This document shows positions 11,400 through 22,597 of a stretch of DNA of 64,000 bases, in pieces. Position numbers and translations under genes: made by a program. Numbering within the stretch: position 1 is the first letter of the stretch; each line of letters begins with the position of its first letter. Origin of the DNA: Hydrangea macrophylla (Eukaryota; Streptophyta; Magnoliopsida; Cornales; Hydrangeaceae); the NCBI GenBank assembly GCA_033977485.1, contig CM066982.1:14003218-14067217 (forward strand), given 5' to 3'. The notes under the pieces were generated by a model. The model saw only the letters and a program-made list of their open reading frames with translations. It had not been told where the DNA came from and did no database searches.

Positions 11400-11560
11400 A
11401 AGTGCAAATATTGTTTTCTTTGGGCCAACTGGATCACGCGACTTTGTACCTTGGGCTTTTACATCTGTTAAATTGGAACATCTAACTCAAAACCAATTAA
11501 CATTGAGACAAGTATAGTTGCCTTCTCCCTCTAGGCGAAGTGAGACAACACATGCTTTCT
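11400..11560. mobile_element. TRIM LTR remnant
   Basis: GTTAAATTGGAACATC, AACTCAAAACCAATTAACAT and GACAACACATGC resemble the TRIM LTR copy at 41594-41704. Without a partner LTR it is only a solo or truncated remnant. The flanking sequence 10771-11400 and 11560-12400 holds no gene that I can support. Confidence 0.35.
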
Positions 11561-12412
11561 CACAAATTTTAGTCACCTACCAAGTGCCTCGGACAACGAA
11601 CCCGTCCCCCGCCCCATCTAGCTCTAACGATCATCATCTCACTTCCATCAAGCAAGTACAAAATTTAAATAATCGATTAAATCAACTAATTTTATAATTT
11701 GAGGTCCCAAACATTATTGGCCTATATATATGCTTGGTTCTCCATTAATCAGCTTAGTCCTACGTTGTCCACCAAAATTAACTTCTGCTGCTTGAACTCA
11801 GGTCCAAAACCAGGTTGCTACCTCTTCTCCCAAAGACCATAATGAATGTGACATTTCCACCATGAAAAGAAAAAGTCCTAAAAGATTTTTGGCATCCCCA
11901 AACCTTTTTCGCTGAATAACTCCATACTTGGCAAAGCTGCCCAACATTTAGGTTCCCCATAACCATGCCATTTTAATATGACCAAATGACAACGGAAACT
12001 GTAAGATGGCACTCTGGAGATATACGTACAAGAATTTGCAACTGAACTCATATATACGAGAATAATGCGTGTACTTGTAAGACATAATCATCAAGAACAA
12101 GCTCATCAATAGCCATTAGCCAATAAAAGTTTATATATATACACACACACATATATATTTCTTTAATTTACTGAAAAAAGTAGTAGTTAGTTTTACTTCA
12201 TCAGTTATAAATTATAATATGAGCCAAGAGAAGGCAAAAGGTAACGTACGTGCATTTAAATTAAGTGTCAAGTCTAAAAGAGGTGAATTATTTGGAATCT
12301 GTTTTCGGCCTCGTAGATTGATTAACATGCAGCTAAACTCTCACTAGCAACTTAAGTAACAAACCACCATATTCACATCCAATTCTCACTAACAGTCTAA
12401 GATCTGGGAGGT

Positions 12413-13804
12413 TTATGCAATATTACTAACCTCATTGGAAGACCCTACAGCATCTTTTCCTGAAGCAATACCACTATTCTTGGTCTCAGCAAGCTCTTTT
12501 AAATCTGCATTCTCCTCCTTATTATCGGAAGCTTTTTCATTTCTTGGAGCTACATGAACAAAACTCAATGTTAACATCCCATCTCGAAATGACTGAAATA
12601 AAAAATAATTTGAATCATATACTTCTGAAACTTTACCAGCATGGTTCTTATTCGCACTTTCTTTTGAATCTGTATTCGAATTTATCTCACTTTCCTTCTC
12701 CTTTTCCATCTGAAGATCCTTAGCTACCATCCCTTGCATCACACCTTTCTTGTCTATTGAAGGTTTCTGCTCCTCTTCCACTCTGATTTCAACAACTCGC
12801 TCGGGTTTCCTTTCATTCGACTCCCCGATGTTAACATTCTTTTCCTCTCTGTTTCCTTCTGTGATATTTTCAATCTCAGCAACCACTTTGACCTCCTTTG
12901 GGAGAACATTCACATTTTCGTTCTCTCTCCTTTCCGGCATATCCTCGTTTTCAATTACCGCTGACACCACAATCAACTCCTTCACTTCACTCATATTTCC
13001 ATTGTTTTTCTCATCTCCATTAACTAAAGGCACACCTTGGTGCACAACGGACTGGTTATCCTTACTTTCTGCTATCTCTGGTCCCTCCTCTCCCTCTTCT
13101 CTCATTCCTTCAATTTTAGAATCAGCTTCTTCTAATGGCTGTTTCGAATCCAAATCTAAGTACTCACCATTATCTTCCACGTACACCTCTTCCTTTATAC
13201 TTTCCTTGACATCTTCCATTGATTCTTGCTCATTCATCTGCCAATAATCATCATTTTCCTCTGGCAATTCAACCCCTCCCCTTGTATCCTCCATTTGTTC
13301 TTCTTCCTCTTTTTCCAAACCAACTTCTCCTCCAAAACCCAAATCATCAATTCCTTCTTCCTCCCTTTCCATATCAACTTCTCCTCCAAAACCCAAATCA
13401 CCAATTTCTTCTTCCTCTCTTTCCATATAAGTCTCTCCTTCGAAACCCAAATGATCATCAATCTCTTCTTCCTCTTCTCCTTTTTCATCAGACAACAGTC
13501 CATAAGCCAACAAAAGAGGCGGCGGCTTTGTCCCAGGGAGCGGGAGCAATTTGCTCATGAGCTTCTCAGTAAAAGCATAGCTTGCGAAGACAAGCCCGAA
13601 AGGGACCGAAAAGGCGAACCCAAGTGCAGAAACAACTACAAGTGGAGGAAGAAGCAAAGGTGCAGATGATATAAAAATGCCTGTGACCACAATCTTCTTT
13701 CCCAAACCCAGTCCCTTGTTCCAGATCCAACTCAACTTACTCTTGTTTTCTTCCGAGGATGAGTATTCTTCAATCTCCCACTCCTCAGGATCTTCCATTT
13801 CCAT
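12413..13804 (-). CDS. Acidic-repeat protein with an N-terminal hydrophobic hairpin
   Basis: I do not recognise a named family. The frame begins MEMEDPEEWEIEEYSSSEEN; this ATG (13802-13804) was chosen because TTTTCATAG just upstream is a good acceptor that joins the leader exon at 14896-15033. Residues about 37-78 are hydrophobic with a central LLPPL, which suggests a membrane hairpin. Residues about 105-175 hold three or four copies of an acidic unit (DDLGFGGEV plus MEREEE). The rest is Glu/Lys/Asn-rich and probably disordered or coiled coil. The uninterrupted frame is 463 aa and ends at TAA 12413-12415. The segment 12550-12636 (GTAAAG...CATGTAG, 87 nt, AT-rich, in frame) looks like an intron; removing it gives 434 aa. 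Probably a real membrane-anchored protein of unknown role. Confidence 0.7.
   Translation of the reverse strand: MEMEDPEEWEIEEYSSSEENKSKLSWIWNKGLGLGKKIVVTGIFISSAPLLLPPLVVVSALGFAFSVPFGLVFASYAFTEKLMSKLLPLPGTKPPPLLLAYGLLSDEKGEEEEEIDDHLGFEGETYMEREEEEIGDLGFGGEVDMEREEEGIDDLGFGGEVGLEKEEEEQMEDTRGGVELPEENDDYWQMNEQESMEDVKESIKEEVYVEDNGEYLDLDSKQPLEEADSKIEGMREEGEEGPEIAESKDNQSVVHQGVPLVNGDEKNNGNMSEVKELIVVSAVIENEDMPERRENENVNVLPKEVKVVAEIENITEGNREEKNVNIGESNERKPERVVEIRVEEEQKPSIDKKGVMQGMVAKDLQMEKEKESEINSNTDSKESANKNHAGKVSEVYDSNYFLFQSFRDGMLTLSFVHVAPRNEKASDNKEENADLKELAETKNSGIASGKDAVGSSNEVSNIA
12550..12636 (-). other. Possible 87-nt in-frame intron
   Basis: On the minus strand it starts GTAAAGTTTCAG and ends GTTCATGTAG, with a TTAAC branch-like motif about 23 nt before the end. 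Its translation (KVSEVYDSNYFLFQSF and on) is aromatic and hydrophobic, unlike the acidic sequence on both sides. Because 87 is a multiple of three, both spliced and retained forms stay open. Confidence 0.55.
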
Positions 13805-13916
13805 CCTATGAAAATACAACAAAGTCAAAAGTTAAAAGCAAAACCTCTTGTTTGGTTGCTGAGACTACAAGAGAAAATGAAAGAAACTGGTCAAGGGGAT
13901 TGTTATAGAAGTGATT

Positions 13917-14049
13917 AATGCTATGCTTCCCAAATTTTGTACTCCAAATGGTTCCCAAACACATGTGATACTGAGACCACCTTCAATAATAATGGGACCA
14001 CCTTATCACACGTGTTTGGGAATATAAAATTTGGGAAGCAGAGCATTAC
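13917..14049. mobile_element. Foldback MITE in the 5' intron of the acidic-repeat gene
   Basis: AATGCTATGCTTCCCAAATT at the left pairs with AATTTGGGAAGCAGAGCATT at the right; the centre also pairs through CCAAACACATGTG and CACACGTGTTTGG. About 133 bp. A degenerate left end of the same family may start at 59594. Confidence 0.7.
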
Positions 14050-14895
14050 TCTATAGAAGTCACAGACAATTTTTTGACTCGCCATAGTAAAGTGGAGAGA
14101 AGAGAAGGGGAGGAGATAAGGGAAAGTAGAGTTTCCTCAAACCGCCTGGATAGTCAATTTGGAAGAGAAGAGATAGAAACAGTTTTTTTTTTCTCACATT
14201 TGGTTAACTCATTTGGTTAACTTTCGTATTGGTTAACTTTCACAAAAGAGAAAAAAAAATAAAAAATAATAGTAATAATAACTAATTTAAGCTTTACATT
14301 TATTGAATTTCTAAGTGTGAAATACCATGAATATATTTGTATTTTTAAAAAATGTTTTAGTTCAAGTATGTTTGTTTTGATGTAAAATATTTTTCGGTTT
14401 CTGTGAAAGCATTTTTTTAGAAAACATTTTTCATCAAACCAAATGGAGCGCTATTGTCTTCTTTTTTCGCCAAAAGCTGTGTATGATTGAGAGAGAAGCA
14501 AAATTGGGCTCTTTTCTCCTCTACTTTCTCCCTCTTTTAACTTTCTCCCCCACTTTCTCCATCCAAACAATAAATAAATTACGAGAGAATGGAATTAGGA
14601 ATCGGAATACGTAACCCTACTTTAACTTTCTTTTTGGTTGCCGAGAAAACAAGTTAAAAATGAACAGAAAATGTAAGAAACCCAGTTGGGTATTATCAGA
14701 AAAACCCAACAGTTAATTTAACTTACCAGAAGAGTTAAAAGAAGAAATTAGGAAATAAAAGAACCGAAATTGGAATCTCTAACCATAACAAATAAACAAA
14801 CTGTTTGGTTGATTGGAAATAATGAACCAGATACAAAAAAAATTATACAAAAGCAAAATTCAGAGAATAATAGAGTTTGCAAAACAAATTTGTAC

Positions 14896-15033
14896 CTGAC
14901 GATAATAGCTTTAGAAGCAATGATATTTTGATGGATTCTTGATCATGACTACTGAGCTCTCTAAGTACCAGATCAAGAAATAGCGGGCGGCTATGGTGGT
15001 GGGTATGAAGTGTGATTAGGGTTTTGCGGTTCA
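14896..15033 (-). other. 5'UTR exon of the acidic-repeat gene
   Basis: On the minus strand this ends CTATTATCGTCAG followed by donor GTACAA (14895 downwards) and carries a telo-box-like AAACCCTAAT near 15014-15024, common in plant leaders. With the acceptor at 13806-13807 it defines a 1,090-nt intron (13806-14895). The right end (transcription start) is a guess. An upstream ATG-opened frame here ends in the intron, so I treat it as non-coding. Confidence 0.5.
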
Positions 15034-15103
15034 TTTTGATTTTAATGAAATGGGTTGGGGGGACACGCGTTGGGAAGCGGGGCTCGACAGGTGCAGGTGT
15101 GGA

Positions 15104-15104
15104 T

Positions 15105-15139
<35 letters not shown>

Positions 15140-15181
15140 AGAGACGTCAGCAACTGGATACATGCAATGCAAGCATTGGCC

Positions 15182-15216
<35 letters not shown>
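15104..15216. repeat. Two (GA)n tracts upstream of the minus-strand gene
   Basis: GA runs at about 15104-15136 and 15186-15215. On the minus strand they are CT-rich tracts within about 200 bp of the inferred start, a position where plant promoters often have such tracts. A regulatory role is inference only. Confidence 0.8.
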
Positions 15217-15217
<1 letters not shown>

Positions 15218-15239
15218 CATGCTGCCTCTGATAGGATAT

Positions 15240-16305
15240 GTATTCGGTTCTCGCACTTTAACGTGGCTATAGAGTATGAGACCTACCTGTCATATTATCA
15301 TACGGAGTAGTATTTGTCTATCAAAAATGCTAAATCCACACTTGACATTTCGGAGACTTGATTTCAGTGGGTGTGATGTGGGTCTCTTTTGGGGATTCAC
15401 TGGAATTATGATGTGTTGGGTGTAAAATTATGTGTGAATTTAGATGTGGTGTAGTACATTTATATCAAATTTTATACCCAATAATCTTCGTCCTTAATTT
15501 AAGTGGGCTGCATGTGAGTCCTACACGTGACATGACTCACATGAATCAAGGGTCAGAATGTATTGGGTGTAAAATTGGTGTGAGTGTAACATTTTGGTAT
15601 TTAGAAACTAAAAGGGGATATCACTTACTCTGTGAATAGAGAAAAAAAAAATTAGAAGAAGATAAATCCAATTTTGAGAGAGACATAGAAGTTAAAAGTA
15701 GTTTCTTGTGTATAGAAGTAGGTAGTTTGTAGAGAAAGTTAGGATTGAAAACTAGAAAGTGGTTTCAAATTAATATATATTTGAGTTTTTCTATGACAAT
15801 TTTGTCATTTTATGTGAGTTTTCTCTACGGAGGATACCATATTGATAGAGTAATGCTCGGAGTACTAACAAATTCCACTAACACTCACACTCATACTCTA
15901 GGCATTGTTGATATTGGTATTCCAATAATAAAAAAAAAAGATACCATATTGGTATTTCTGTAAATAGATTTTTTTAAATATTTGGGATACCCCTACTTCT
16001 GGCTTATATAGTAGTATAGATATAAGATCTAGTCCCTTGCCATTCATTTATAGTGGATTTAGTCAAACTTGTTTTCTTTGTATTGGAATTGATCCCTGAG
16101 AATATAATGTGTTCAGTAATTGGTCATTTTTCCCAATTATTAGATTAAAATCGGACTAAATTACCCTTATTTTATTATTAATTTGTTTTCAAATTTAAAT
16201 AATCCTAAATTAGTAAAAACAACAGTCAAAAGAATTTGAGGAGTTATGGGGTTGAGCTCCCTAAAATCTTGGTGATTCCTTACATAGTGAATTCTTAAAA
16301 TTTTG
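15240..16305. other. Gene-free spacer
   Basis: No supported gene. It contains repeated motifs GGGTGTAAAATT(A/G) and GTGTGA near 15415-15590, suggesting remnants of a small repeat element. Confidence 0.5.
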
Positions 16306-16307
16306 AA

Positions 16308-16633
16308 AGGGTAAATCTATAGTGAGCAGATTCTCATATGAGAAGGCGGGTTTTAACTGTTGGATGAGAATCTGCAATAAATGCATCTCCAAATTTTGGG
16401 AATCTTATGGCCAGATTCTCATCCAACGGTTAAAACACACCTTCTCTATTTCAAAATGGGTAAGTCTATTGTGAGAAGCTTCTTATATGAGAATGCGGGT
16501 TTTAACCGTTGAATGAGAATCTGGCCATAAGATTCTCAAGAATCTGGAGATGCATTTATTGCTAGATTCTCATCCAACGGTTAAAACTCGCCTTCTCATA
16601 TGAGAAGCTGCTCACTACAGACTTGCCTTTATA
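16308..16633. mobile_element. Foldback MITE, about 325 bp
   Basis: Left GTGAGCAGATTCTCATATGA and right TCATATGAGAAGCTGCTCAC are inverted, and inner blocks (GATGAGAATCTG and CAGATTCTCATCCAACGG, TGCATCTCC and GGAGATGCA) repeat the symmetry. It behaves as nested palindromes around about 16470. Confidence 0.75.
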
Positions 16634-16779
16634 TATATATATATATATAAATATATATGCTGGGCATTTATTACTTGGTAGGCCCATTATAATGAGATAC
16701 AGTCTTGTGTGTATATATATATGGACAGTGTATCTTATATCTATATATTTCTTCTGAGATAAGGATTACCTAATTTCAG

Positions 16780-17035
16780 GGCTGGCCCTGAGATTGTGAA
16801 ATTCACATGAGGCCCCAAGCAAACATGAAAAGGAAATTTTTTTAAGTCCTTTTTTGATCCTATTTTTATATATAATACATGTATATATAAGACCCTATAT
16901 TTTTAGGCCCTATTTTTATATATAATACATGTATTTTGGTCAAACAATGCCTTATTTTTTATCCTATTTTTATATATAATGCATGTATATCTAAAGCCCT
17001 ATTTTTTTTAGGCCCTATTTTTATATATAAAAATC
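16780..17035. repeat. Degenerate tandem repeat of GGCCCTATTTTTATATATAA
   Basis: Four copies of about 60 bp (near 16857, 16910, 16968 and 17013). A CAGGGCTGGCCCTGAG motif at about 16779 resembles a hAT-type end; no matching right end was found. Confidence 0.55.
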
Positions 17036-18510
17036 TGGGCTGTCCGATCAGCCCACCACTTGTTAAAATCGTCTGTAGCAATCGGACAGTGCTGAAAAGG
17101 TTGGAAAGAAAATGATTTCTTCAACTTATCAGACTGGTCACTGATCTTCTTCACTTGATCGTCGGTTACTAGCAAGCCCCATTCTACCCAATCTTGATTG
17201 GCGGTAATAGCAGGAGGAACGAACACCATTTGAGAAAGCACGAATTGACGGGCAAAGAGTGGAGCGAATTAAAATTCCACCCCACACTTATTATTACTAT
17301 GAGGGATGCTCGGACTGTAAATAATGTCTCTGGCTACCATTGGTGCCTGGACCCCAGTTGGAGGGATTGTTGGATAGTTGAAGGAACGGGCAAAACTGAA
17401 GAAAGAAGAAAGGTAAGAAATCAGAAGGAGTCCGATTGGGACACCCTTTATAGAAGAAAGTGAAACATTCCTCAAAAGAATGAGGAGCAGGGGCAACGTA
17501 CATGAAATGGACAGCAAAAATGGGAACATCAATCAACCCCCGGGATGGAGGCCGATGGGTAATGAAATAAGAGTATAGTCAAAGCTGCAAAATCCAGATC
17601 GGGCTCCCTCCGGAGTGGAAGCCCGAATCAATAAAATCAGTCATACCTCTCACAAGGTGTGCCCAGACCAAAGTAGCTAGAGCTAGAGGTTGGCCGACAG
17701 CCAGGGCAAGGGCTAGGTGGTATATTCTTTGGTGATGGCATGGCTGGCCGACCAGAAAAGATGCCTGTTCAGCCAATGGATCATGAAGGCGGTATGCTCA
17801 GCATCGGACACTTTTGTCCCTTCTGCGCCTATACAAGCGACGATGAACGACCCATATGCAGTGATGGGTTTAAGGAAAACGGCCCCATCCCTGACTATTT
17901 CACTTTAGGGATAGGCAAAGCTGGACATCCATACGTCAAGATCGGGTCTGATCTCCTATCTGTGAGGAAAATGTCCGGTCAGATAGTTGATGTCCTTTAT
18001 GGTAGACCTATCAGCCCACGACGGAAGATGAATCTATTACAAGATTGTGACAAGTATAGTAGGGCAGAGAAGAGGAGAGGTCGATTAATCTCGAGCCTTG
18101 ATCGGCTTTGTATGATGGCATCATGGATGCCCGTTCTCTTTCAGAGGTCGGCTTTGGAGGCCGATGCTCTGAGAAGCCATTTATCCCAATTTGGTGAAGG
18201 CTACAACCAACCTCTGATTGGATGGTTGGAGGACCAGACCTCTGTCCAGCGAGAAGGGGGATGGAGGAATTTGTTAGCCACCGGAGGGAAGTATGGCTCA
18301 AAGACTGTCAGAGGAGCCCGGCGGAATACTGTGCCAAGACCAGGCGCCGCCGGCGTCCCGTTGAAAGAGGAGCAGGGGTGAACCAATCAGTGGAAATGGT
18401 GGAGGCATGGGTTTTGGCTAGTTGCCTGACCTCCTTGCATAGATTCTGTGGGAGTGGAACATCCAGGAATGTCTTCTTGCCCTTGGAGGACACTGTCGGA
18501 GCCATTTTTG
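17000..18510 (-). pseudogene. Decayed plant-mobile-domain (PMD, aminotransferase-like) gene
   Basis: Read on the minus strand, broken frames give in order WTEVWSSNHPIRGW, NWDKWLLRASASKADL, DAIIQSRSR, DAEHTAFMIHWLNRHLFW, YHLALALAVGQPLALATLVW plus AHLVRGMTDFI, and then GLLVTDDQVKKISDQ and DDFNKWW. The HTAF..WLNRHLF and LALALAVGQPLAL..LVWAHL blocks are what PMD proteins of the MAIN/MAIL type and PMD-bearing retroelements look like. At least three frame changes and several stops separate the blocks, so it is not functional. The plus-strand open frame at 17740-18381 is its antisense shadow. It most likely came from a mobile element. Confidence 0.55.
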
Positions 18511-18559
18511 GGGGCCATTATAGGGAGTGGTGGAGTGCTTTCTTTTGCCGGAAAAGATA

Positions 18560-19920
18560 AAGTTTTAGAGAGAGAAGCTCTGGGTGCAGGTTCTAGAAAA
18601 AGAAGGAGAAGAAGAAGACGCAATTATTTGGGAAAGTGTAAGAGATTTTGAAATCTCCTTGCTTTATACGCATCAGCATTAAATGAGTAGTGACTGGTGA
18701 GATTCTCGAGATTTGATAACTTCTACATGGTGGACACATGGCAGTTTCAAATTCAAAACGTCACATCAATCAAGGGTGGGACGTTTTGATATGACGTTTT
18801 GGGGGGCAATTGTTTGCACCCAAAAACTACTGAAGGTTTTTGAGCCCAATAGGATCGTTGGAGTGGGCCAGAGACTGGTCGGCCCTTGCCTCGTTCTAGA
18901 AGGGCTGACCCAAGATTGTAAAGAACGATTGGGCTAGAGGAAAGACGTCGCACTGAGGGAGCCCAAGATACATGAGTTGTGATCAGGAAAAGCCCGATAG
19001 GTAATGATAATGGCATGCACGATGATCGGACACCATCCTTGGATAGAGTAATAGAAGCCGATTGCGAAAGCCCGAGTGTTTTGGAGAATGTATGAGACCG
19101 TCATCGGGCATGGGGGTTAGAAAGTAGGACGGTTGGAAGCTGCGAGCCCGATGTGGCTAAAAGTATGATCATACAAGTCCGATGGATGAAAGGAGAAGGC
19201 GGTCCTGTTCTTAGTTGTCATGATGACGCCTCCCTGAAATTTAGGAAGTTGAGGCCGTTTAGGAATGTGAATTTGATCACATCCAAACGGATATGGAAAG
19301 CTAATCCCGAGAATGTTGGGATTGACTCCATCAAGATGAAGATAAGAAAGAATTTGGGATTAGGAAGGATTCTACAATCAATCATCTGCTTGGAGCGTAA
19401 GTCAAGGAGTCCTTGCCATATCCGGACTATTACAGGCTGCTATAAAAGCAAAGGCAAGCCAACCAAGCAAAGGATTCCGTGTCATCTCGAAAACAGCACA
19501 CATACACAACATTCAGAGCATCCAACCCTGTGTTTTTCCCAATTTTCTACATTCATAGCAAATAGGTCTGCCTCTGTTAGGTTTTCTTTACTATTTCAAT
19601 CTTCTCTTGAACAATCAGAGCCTATTTTGATTCTGTTCTTTGGTTGTATGTTTTATTTTCCAAACATTCAATAAAATATCTTCATATTTTATTAATCGTT
19701 TGTGATCGTTTACATGGTAATCTCTAAACTAATTGGCTTGTGCGTTTCAGTACTGTCATAGGATTTTTGGGGAGGGTACTTTCCTACTCACCATACATAA
19801 TCATCCTTTTAGAAGTCAGATCTCCAAGCCTTGAGTATCACTCACTCAAGAAAATAGGAAATTAGTTTGCACACACCGAGCCCGTTTGGCTCTTGCTCGC
19901 CCGCACGAACTACTAGCAAA
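18560..19920 (+). other. Possible LTR-like region next to the PMD pseudogene
   Basis: Non-coding. It contains CTATAAAAGC near 19441 and a AATAAAAT motif near 19671, spaced as in an LTR promoter and poly(A) region, and recurring GCCCGAT motifs also found in the PMD segment. No second copy is in the window, so the borders and even the LTR nature are uncertain. Confidence 0.3.
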
Positions 19921-20194
19921 CAACAAGATAAAGAGTTTTATATACATATTTATAAATATTATGTAGAGGTGGGTGTAGAGATTCTTTAGTTGTTTATCAT
20001 TCTTTGTTATTTAGTAAATGGGATATTTAGAATGCAAAACTTTCACTAAAAAGATGAGTGTAGAGGGTAAATGAGATGAGTATGGATAGAATTTTCCTTC
20101 TTGTAAATGAGTCCATATTTAGTCTAATAATTCTCGTAAAATTGATGGTTTTTTTTTTCAAACTAAAATAACATCTTGGTATCTATCATAAAAA

Positions 20195-20571
20195 GGTAAA
20201 TTACATTGACCTCCCCAGAGGTATGTTGTAATAACGAAAACCTCTATCATAGTTTTAGAAAATACACTAACCTCCCTTAATGTTTGTTGTTGTGTAGCAC
20301 TTGCTTCCCTTCTGTTAGTCAACTATCAGTTGAATTTTTTTTTCTCCTCCTTGTTTTAAGGGTATAGCTTTAGGACAAATTTGTCATTTTCATATCACTT
20401 TGATTATTATTATATATATATATATTTATTGCAAGGATATGTTGGTACTTTTGCATCAAACTATAACACCATTAGGGTTTCCTCACTAATAGGGGAGATT
20501 AGTATAATTTTTAGAACTACGAGGGAGATCCTTGTCATTACGACATACCTTAGGGAGGGTAAGTGTAATTT
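20195..20571. mobile_element. MITE related to the 37625 foldback family
   Basis: The ends GGTAAATTACA...TGTAATTTAC are inverted, followed by GACCTCCC-type and GGTATGTTGTAATAACG/CATTACGACATACC blocks. It resembles the ends of the element at 37625-38771. Target duplication is masked by A-runs. Confidence 0.6.
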
Positions 20572-20823
20572 ACAAAAAAAAAAAACCCTAACTAAGTGCT
20601 GAAAATGAAAATTTTCAGCACTTCTTATTTTTCAGTGCGTTTGATAATGTATCACTTAATTGCAAAACATCGAAAACTGTACTGAAAACTTTAAGTGAAA
20701 ATTTTCTACTGAAAATAGTCAGACAATGCAATCTATTTCAGTACTTGAAACACTGTTTTCAGTATTGCAAATTCAATCACTTAAAATTTCTATGACTTAA
20801 AATTCAACACTTAATTTTCAGTA

Positions 20824-21628
20824 CAAGGGCACATTTGGTAGGCAGGAATGGAATAAGGCAGGAATGGAATGAAACAAGAATGGAATAGCAATACTCATTA
20901 CATTCCTCTGTTTGGCTAAGTTTCTAGGAATTAAATGCCAATTACATTCCACTTTGGGTTTTAAACAATCAATTAGTGGAATAAAATCAAATTTAAGTAA
21001 AATATTTTATATTTGTACAAAATATTTATGGTACAAACATTCAGTATTATTTATGCAATATTTTGAAATTTTGAATTTTTTAAATATCTTTTAGCCTAAA
21101 TAGTTAATATTTAGTTTTTTTTTTATGAAATAATATTACATTTTTAACAATTTTAGTCCACCTTATTTTTATTCATCTATTTGTAAAATCTCTTTAAAAA
21201 TTTAATATGTTTGCTAGTTATCATTAAATTTTTTTTAGTCCAATGTTAAGTTTAATAAGTATTTTATGATTTTTTTTTAGTATGAATAATATTTAATCAA
21301 AATATTTAATATTTTATAAAAAAAATTAATATTTAAAAAAGTATTTAATATATTTTTTAATATTTTAAATAATATTTATACATATTTTTATAAAATATAT
21401 TTTAAGAAAAAGTTTTAAATTTTATAATTATAGTCAATCCTGTGGAATGGAATGAGCATTCCTTGGGTTTTGGCAAGGAATGCCCATTCCTGCTTAAGTA
21501 GGAATGACCATTCCAAAAAGGAATGCTCATTCCACTGCATTTGGTCACACCAAACACAGGAATAGAATGAACCCAGGAATGACCATTCCATTCCAAGGTG
21601 CATTCCTGCCTACCAAATGTGCCCTTAA
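20824..21628. mobile_element. MITE with GGGCACATTTGGTAGGCAGG ends, about 800 bp
   Basis: Left AAGGGCACATTTGGTAGGCA pairs with right TGCCTACCAAATGTGCCCTT. Subterminal regions on both sides repeat GGAATG and CATTCC many times. The middle is extremely AT-rich. The superfamily is unresolved because the target duplication is ambiguous. Confidence 0.75.
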
Positions 21629-21659
21629 TTTTTAGTTTTATCATGCGGGCCAAAAAAAT

Positions 21660-22308
21660 ATCTTGATTAATTTGTACTTTCTACATGAATGAAGTGAAAA
21701 AAACAAGGGATAATTACATTTCCAGTCAAATTTTTGTATAAAATTTAAAAGCCAGTCTATCATTTTTTAAAAATAAAAAAATATCAATAATCATTAAAAA
21801 AATTAAAAAGTCATCAACAAAATTTAAAAAGCATCAATTTATGAATTGTTATTTTACGTTTTAGTTTATTTTATATTTTTAATGTTGAAAACTTGCACTA
21901 AAATATTGTGATAATTGCTCTCAACGTTTGGAAGACTTGCTCCCGACGTTTGATGAGTTGCACCTGACTTTAAAACGAGTTGCTCCCTACGTTTAGAAGA
22001 GTTGCTCCGAACTGTTTCGTAAAGTTGCTCCACAATGTCATGTAAAATTTGATGATTTTTATTTTACAAAAAAAAAAAAAATTTATTTTTAATTAAAAAA
22101 AAAACAATAAATTAACTTTTAAATTCTATACAACAAAAAAATTAATTGAAATTTAATTTAATTACCCCAAAAAACAAAGCTTACAATTGAATTGGGTCCG
22201 AGCGGGTTGGGCCCGTTGGGGTCCCCTGTCGAATACCCGCAATCCCTTGGAGCTCCCCACCACAAGTAGTTTTAACTTCCTACTTTCTAAACAAAAAAAC
22301 CATAAGAA

Positions 22309-22310
<2 letters not shown>
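21660..22310. other. Spacer and probable promoter side of PEL1
   Basis: No gene. AT-rich DNA with several poly-A runs to about 22150, then unique sequence. A repeated GTTGCTCC motif occurs near 21935-22030. Confidence 0.45.
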
Positions 22311-22366
<56 letters not shown>

Positions 22367-22404
22367 TCTCTCTCTCTCTCTATATATATGTGTATATATA
22401 TATC
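22311..22404 (+). promoter_or_regulatory. (CT)n-(CA)n-(CT)n tract and TATA-like sequence upstream of PEL1
   Basis: CT run to 22343, CA run to 22366, CT run to 22380, then TATATATATGTGTATATATA. It lies 90-180 bp before the PEL1 ATG, so it is either core promoter or early 5'UTR. Pyrimidine patches and TATA stretches are common in plant core promoters; the start site is not visible in sequence alone. Confidence 0.45.
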
Positions 22405-22489
22405 AGTTGATTGGATTTCCCAGGACTTTGAAGAAACTTTCTCCGAAAACGAAAGATTTTTTGAGACATTAAAAACTGTGTAGTTACAG

Positions 22490-22548
22490 ATGAAGATCGT
22501 TCGCAGAGACCTCGTCCCTAACGGGCCAGGTAGCGTCAAGGTACCTCA

Positions 22549-22597
<49 letters not shown>

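Noticed and set aside
12750..13669. Plus-strand frames opposite the acidic-repeat gene
   Set aside because: Ser/Phe/Leu-rich antisense reading of Glu/Lys codons, with no independent start or splice signals.
17740..18381. 213-codon plus-strand frame
   Set aside because: It is antisense to the PMD blocks, which have recognisable protein character on the minus strand. The plus reading has none.
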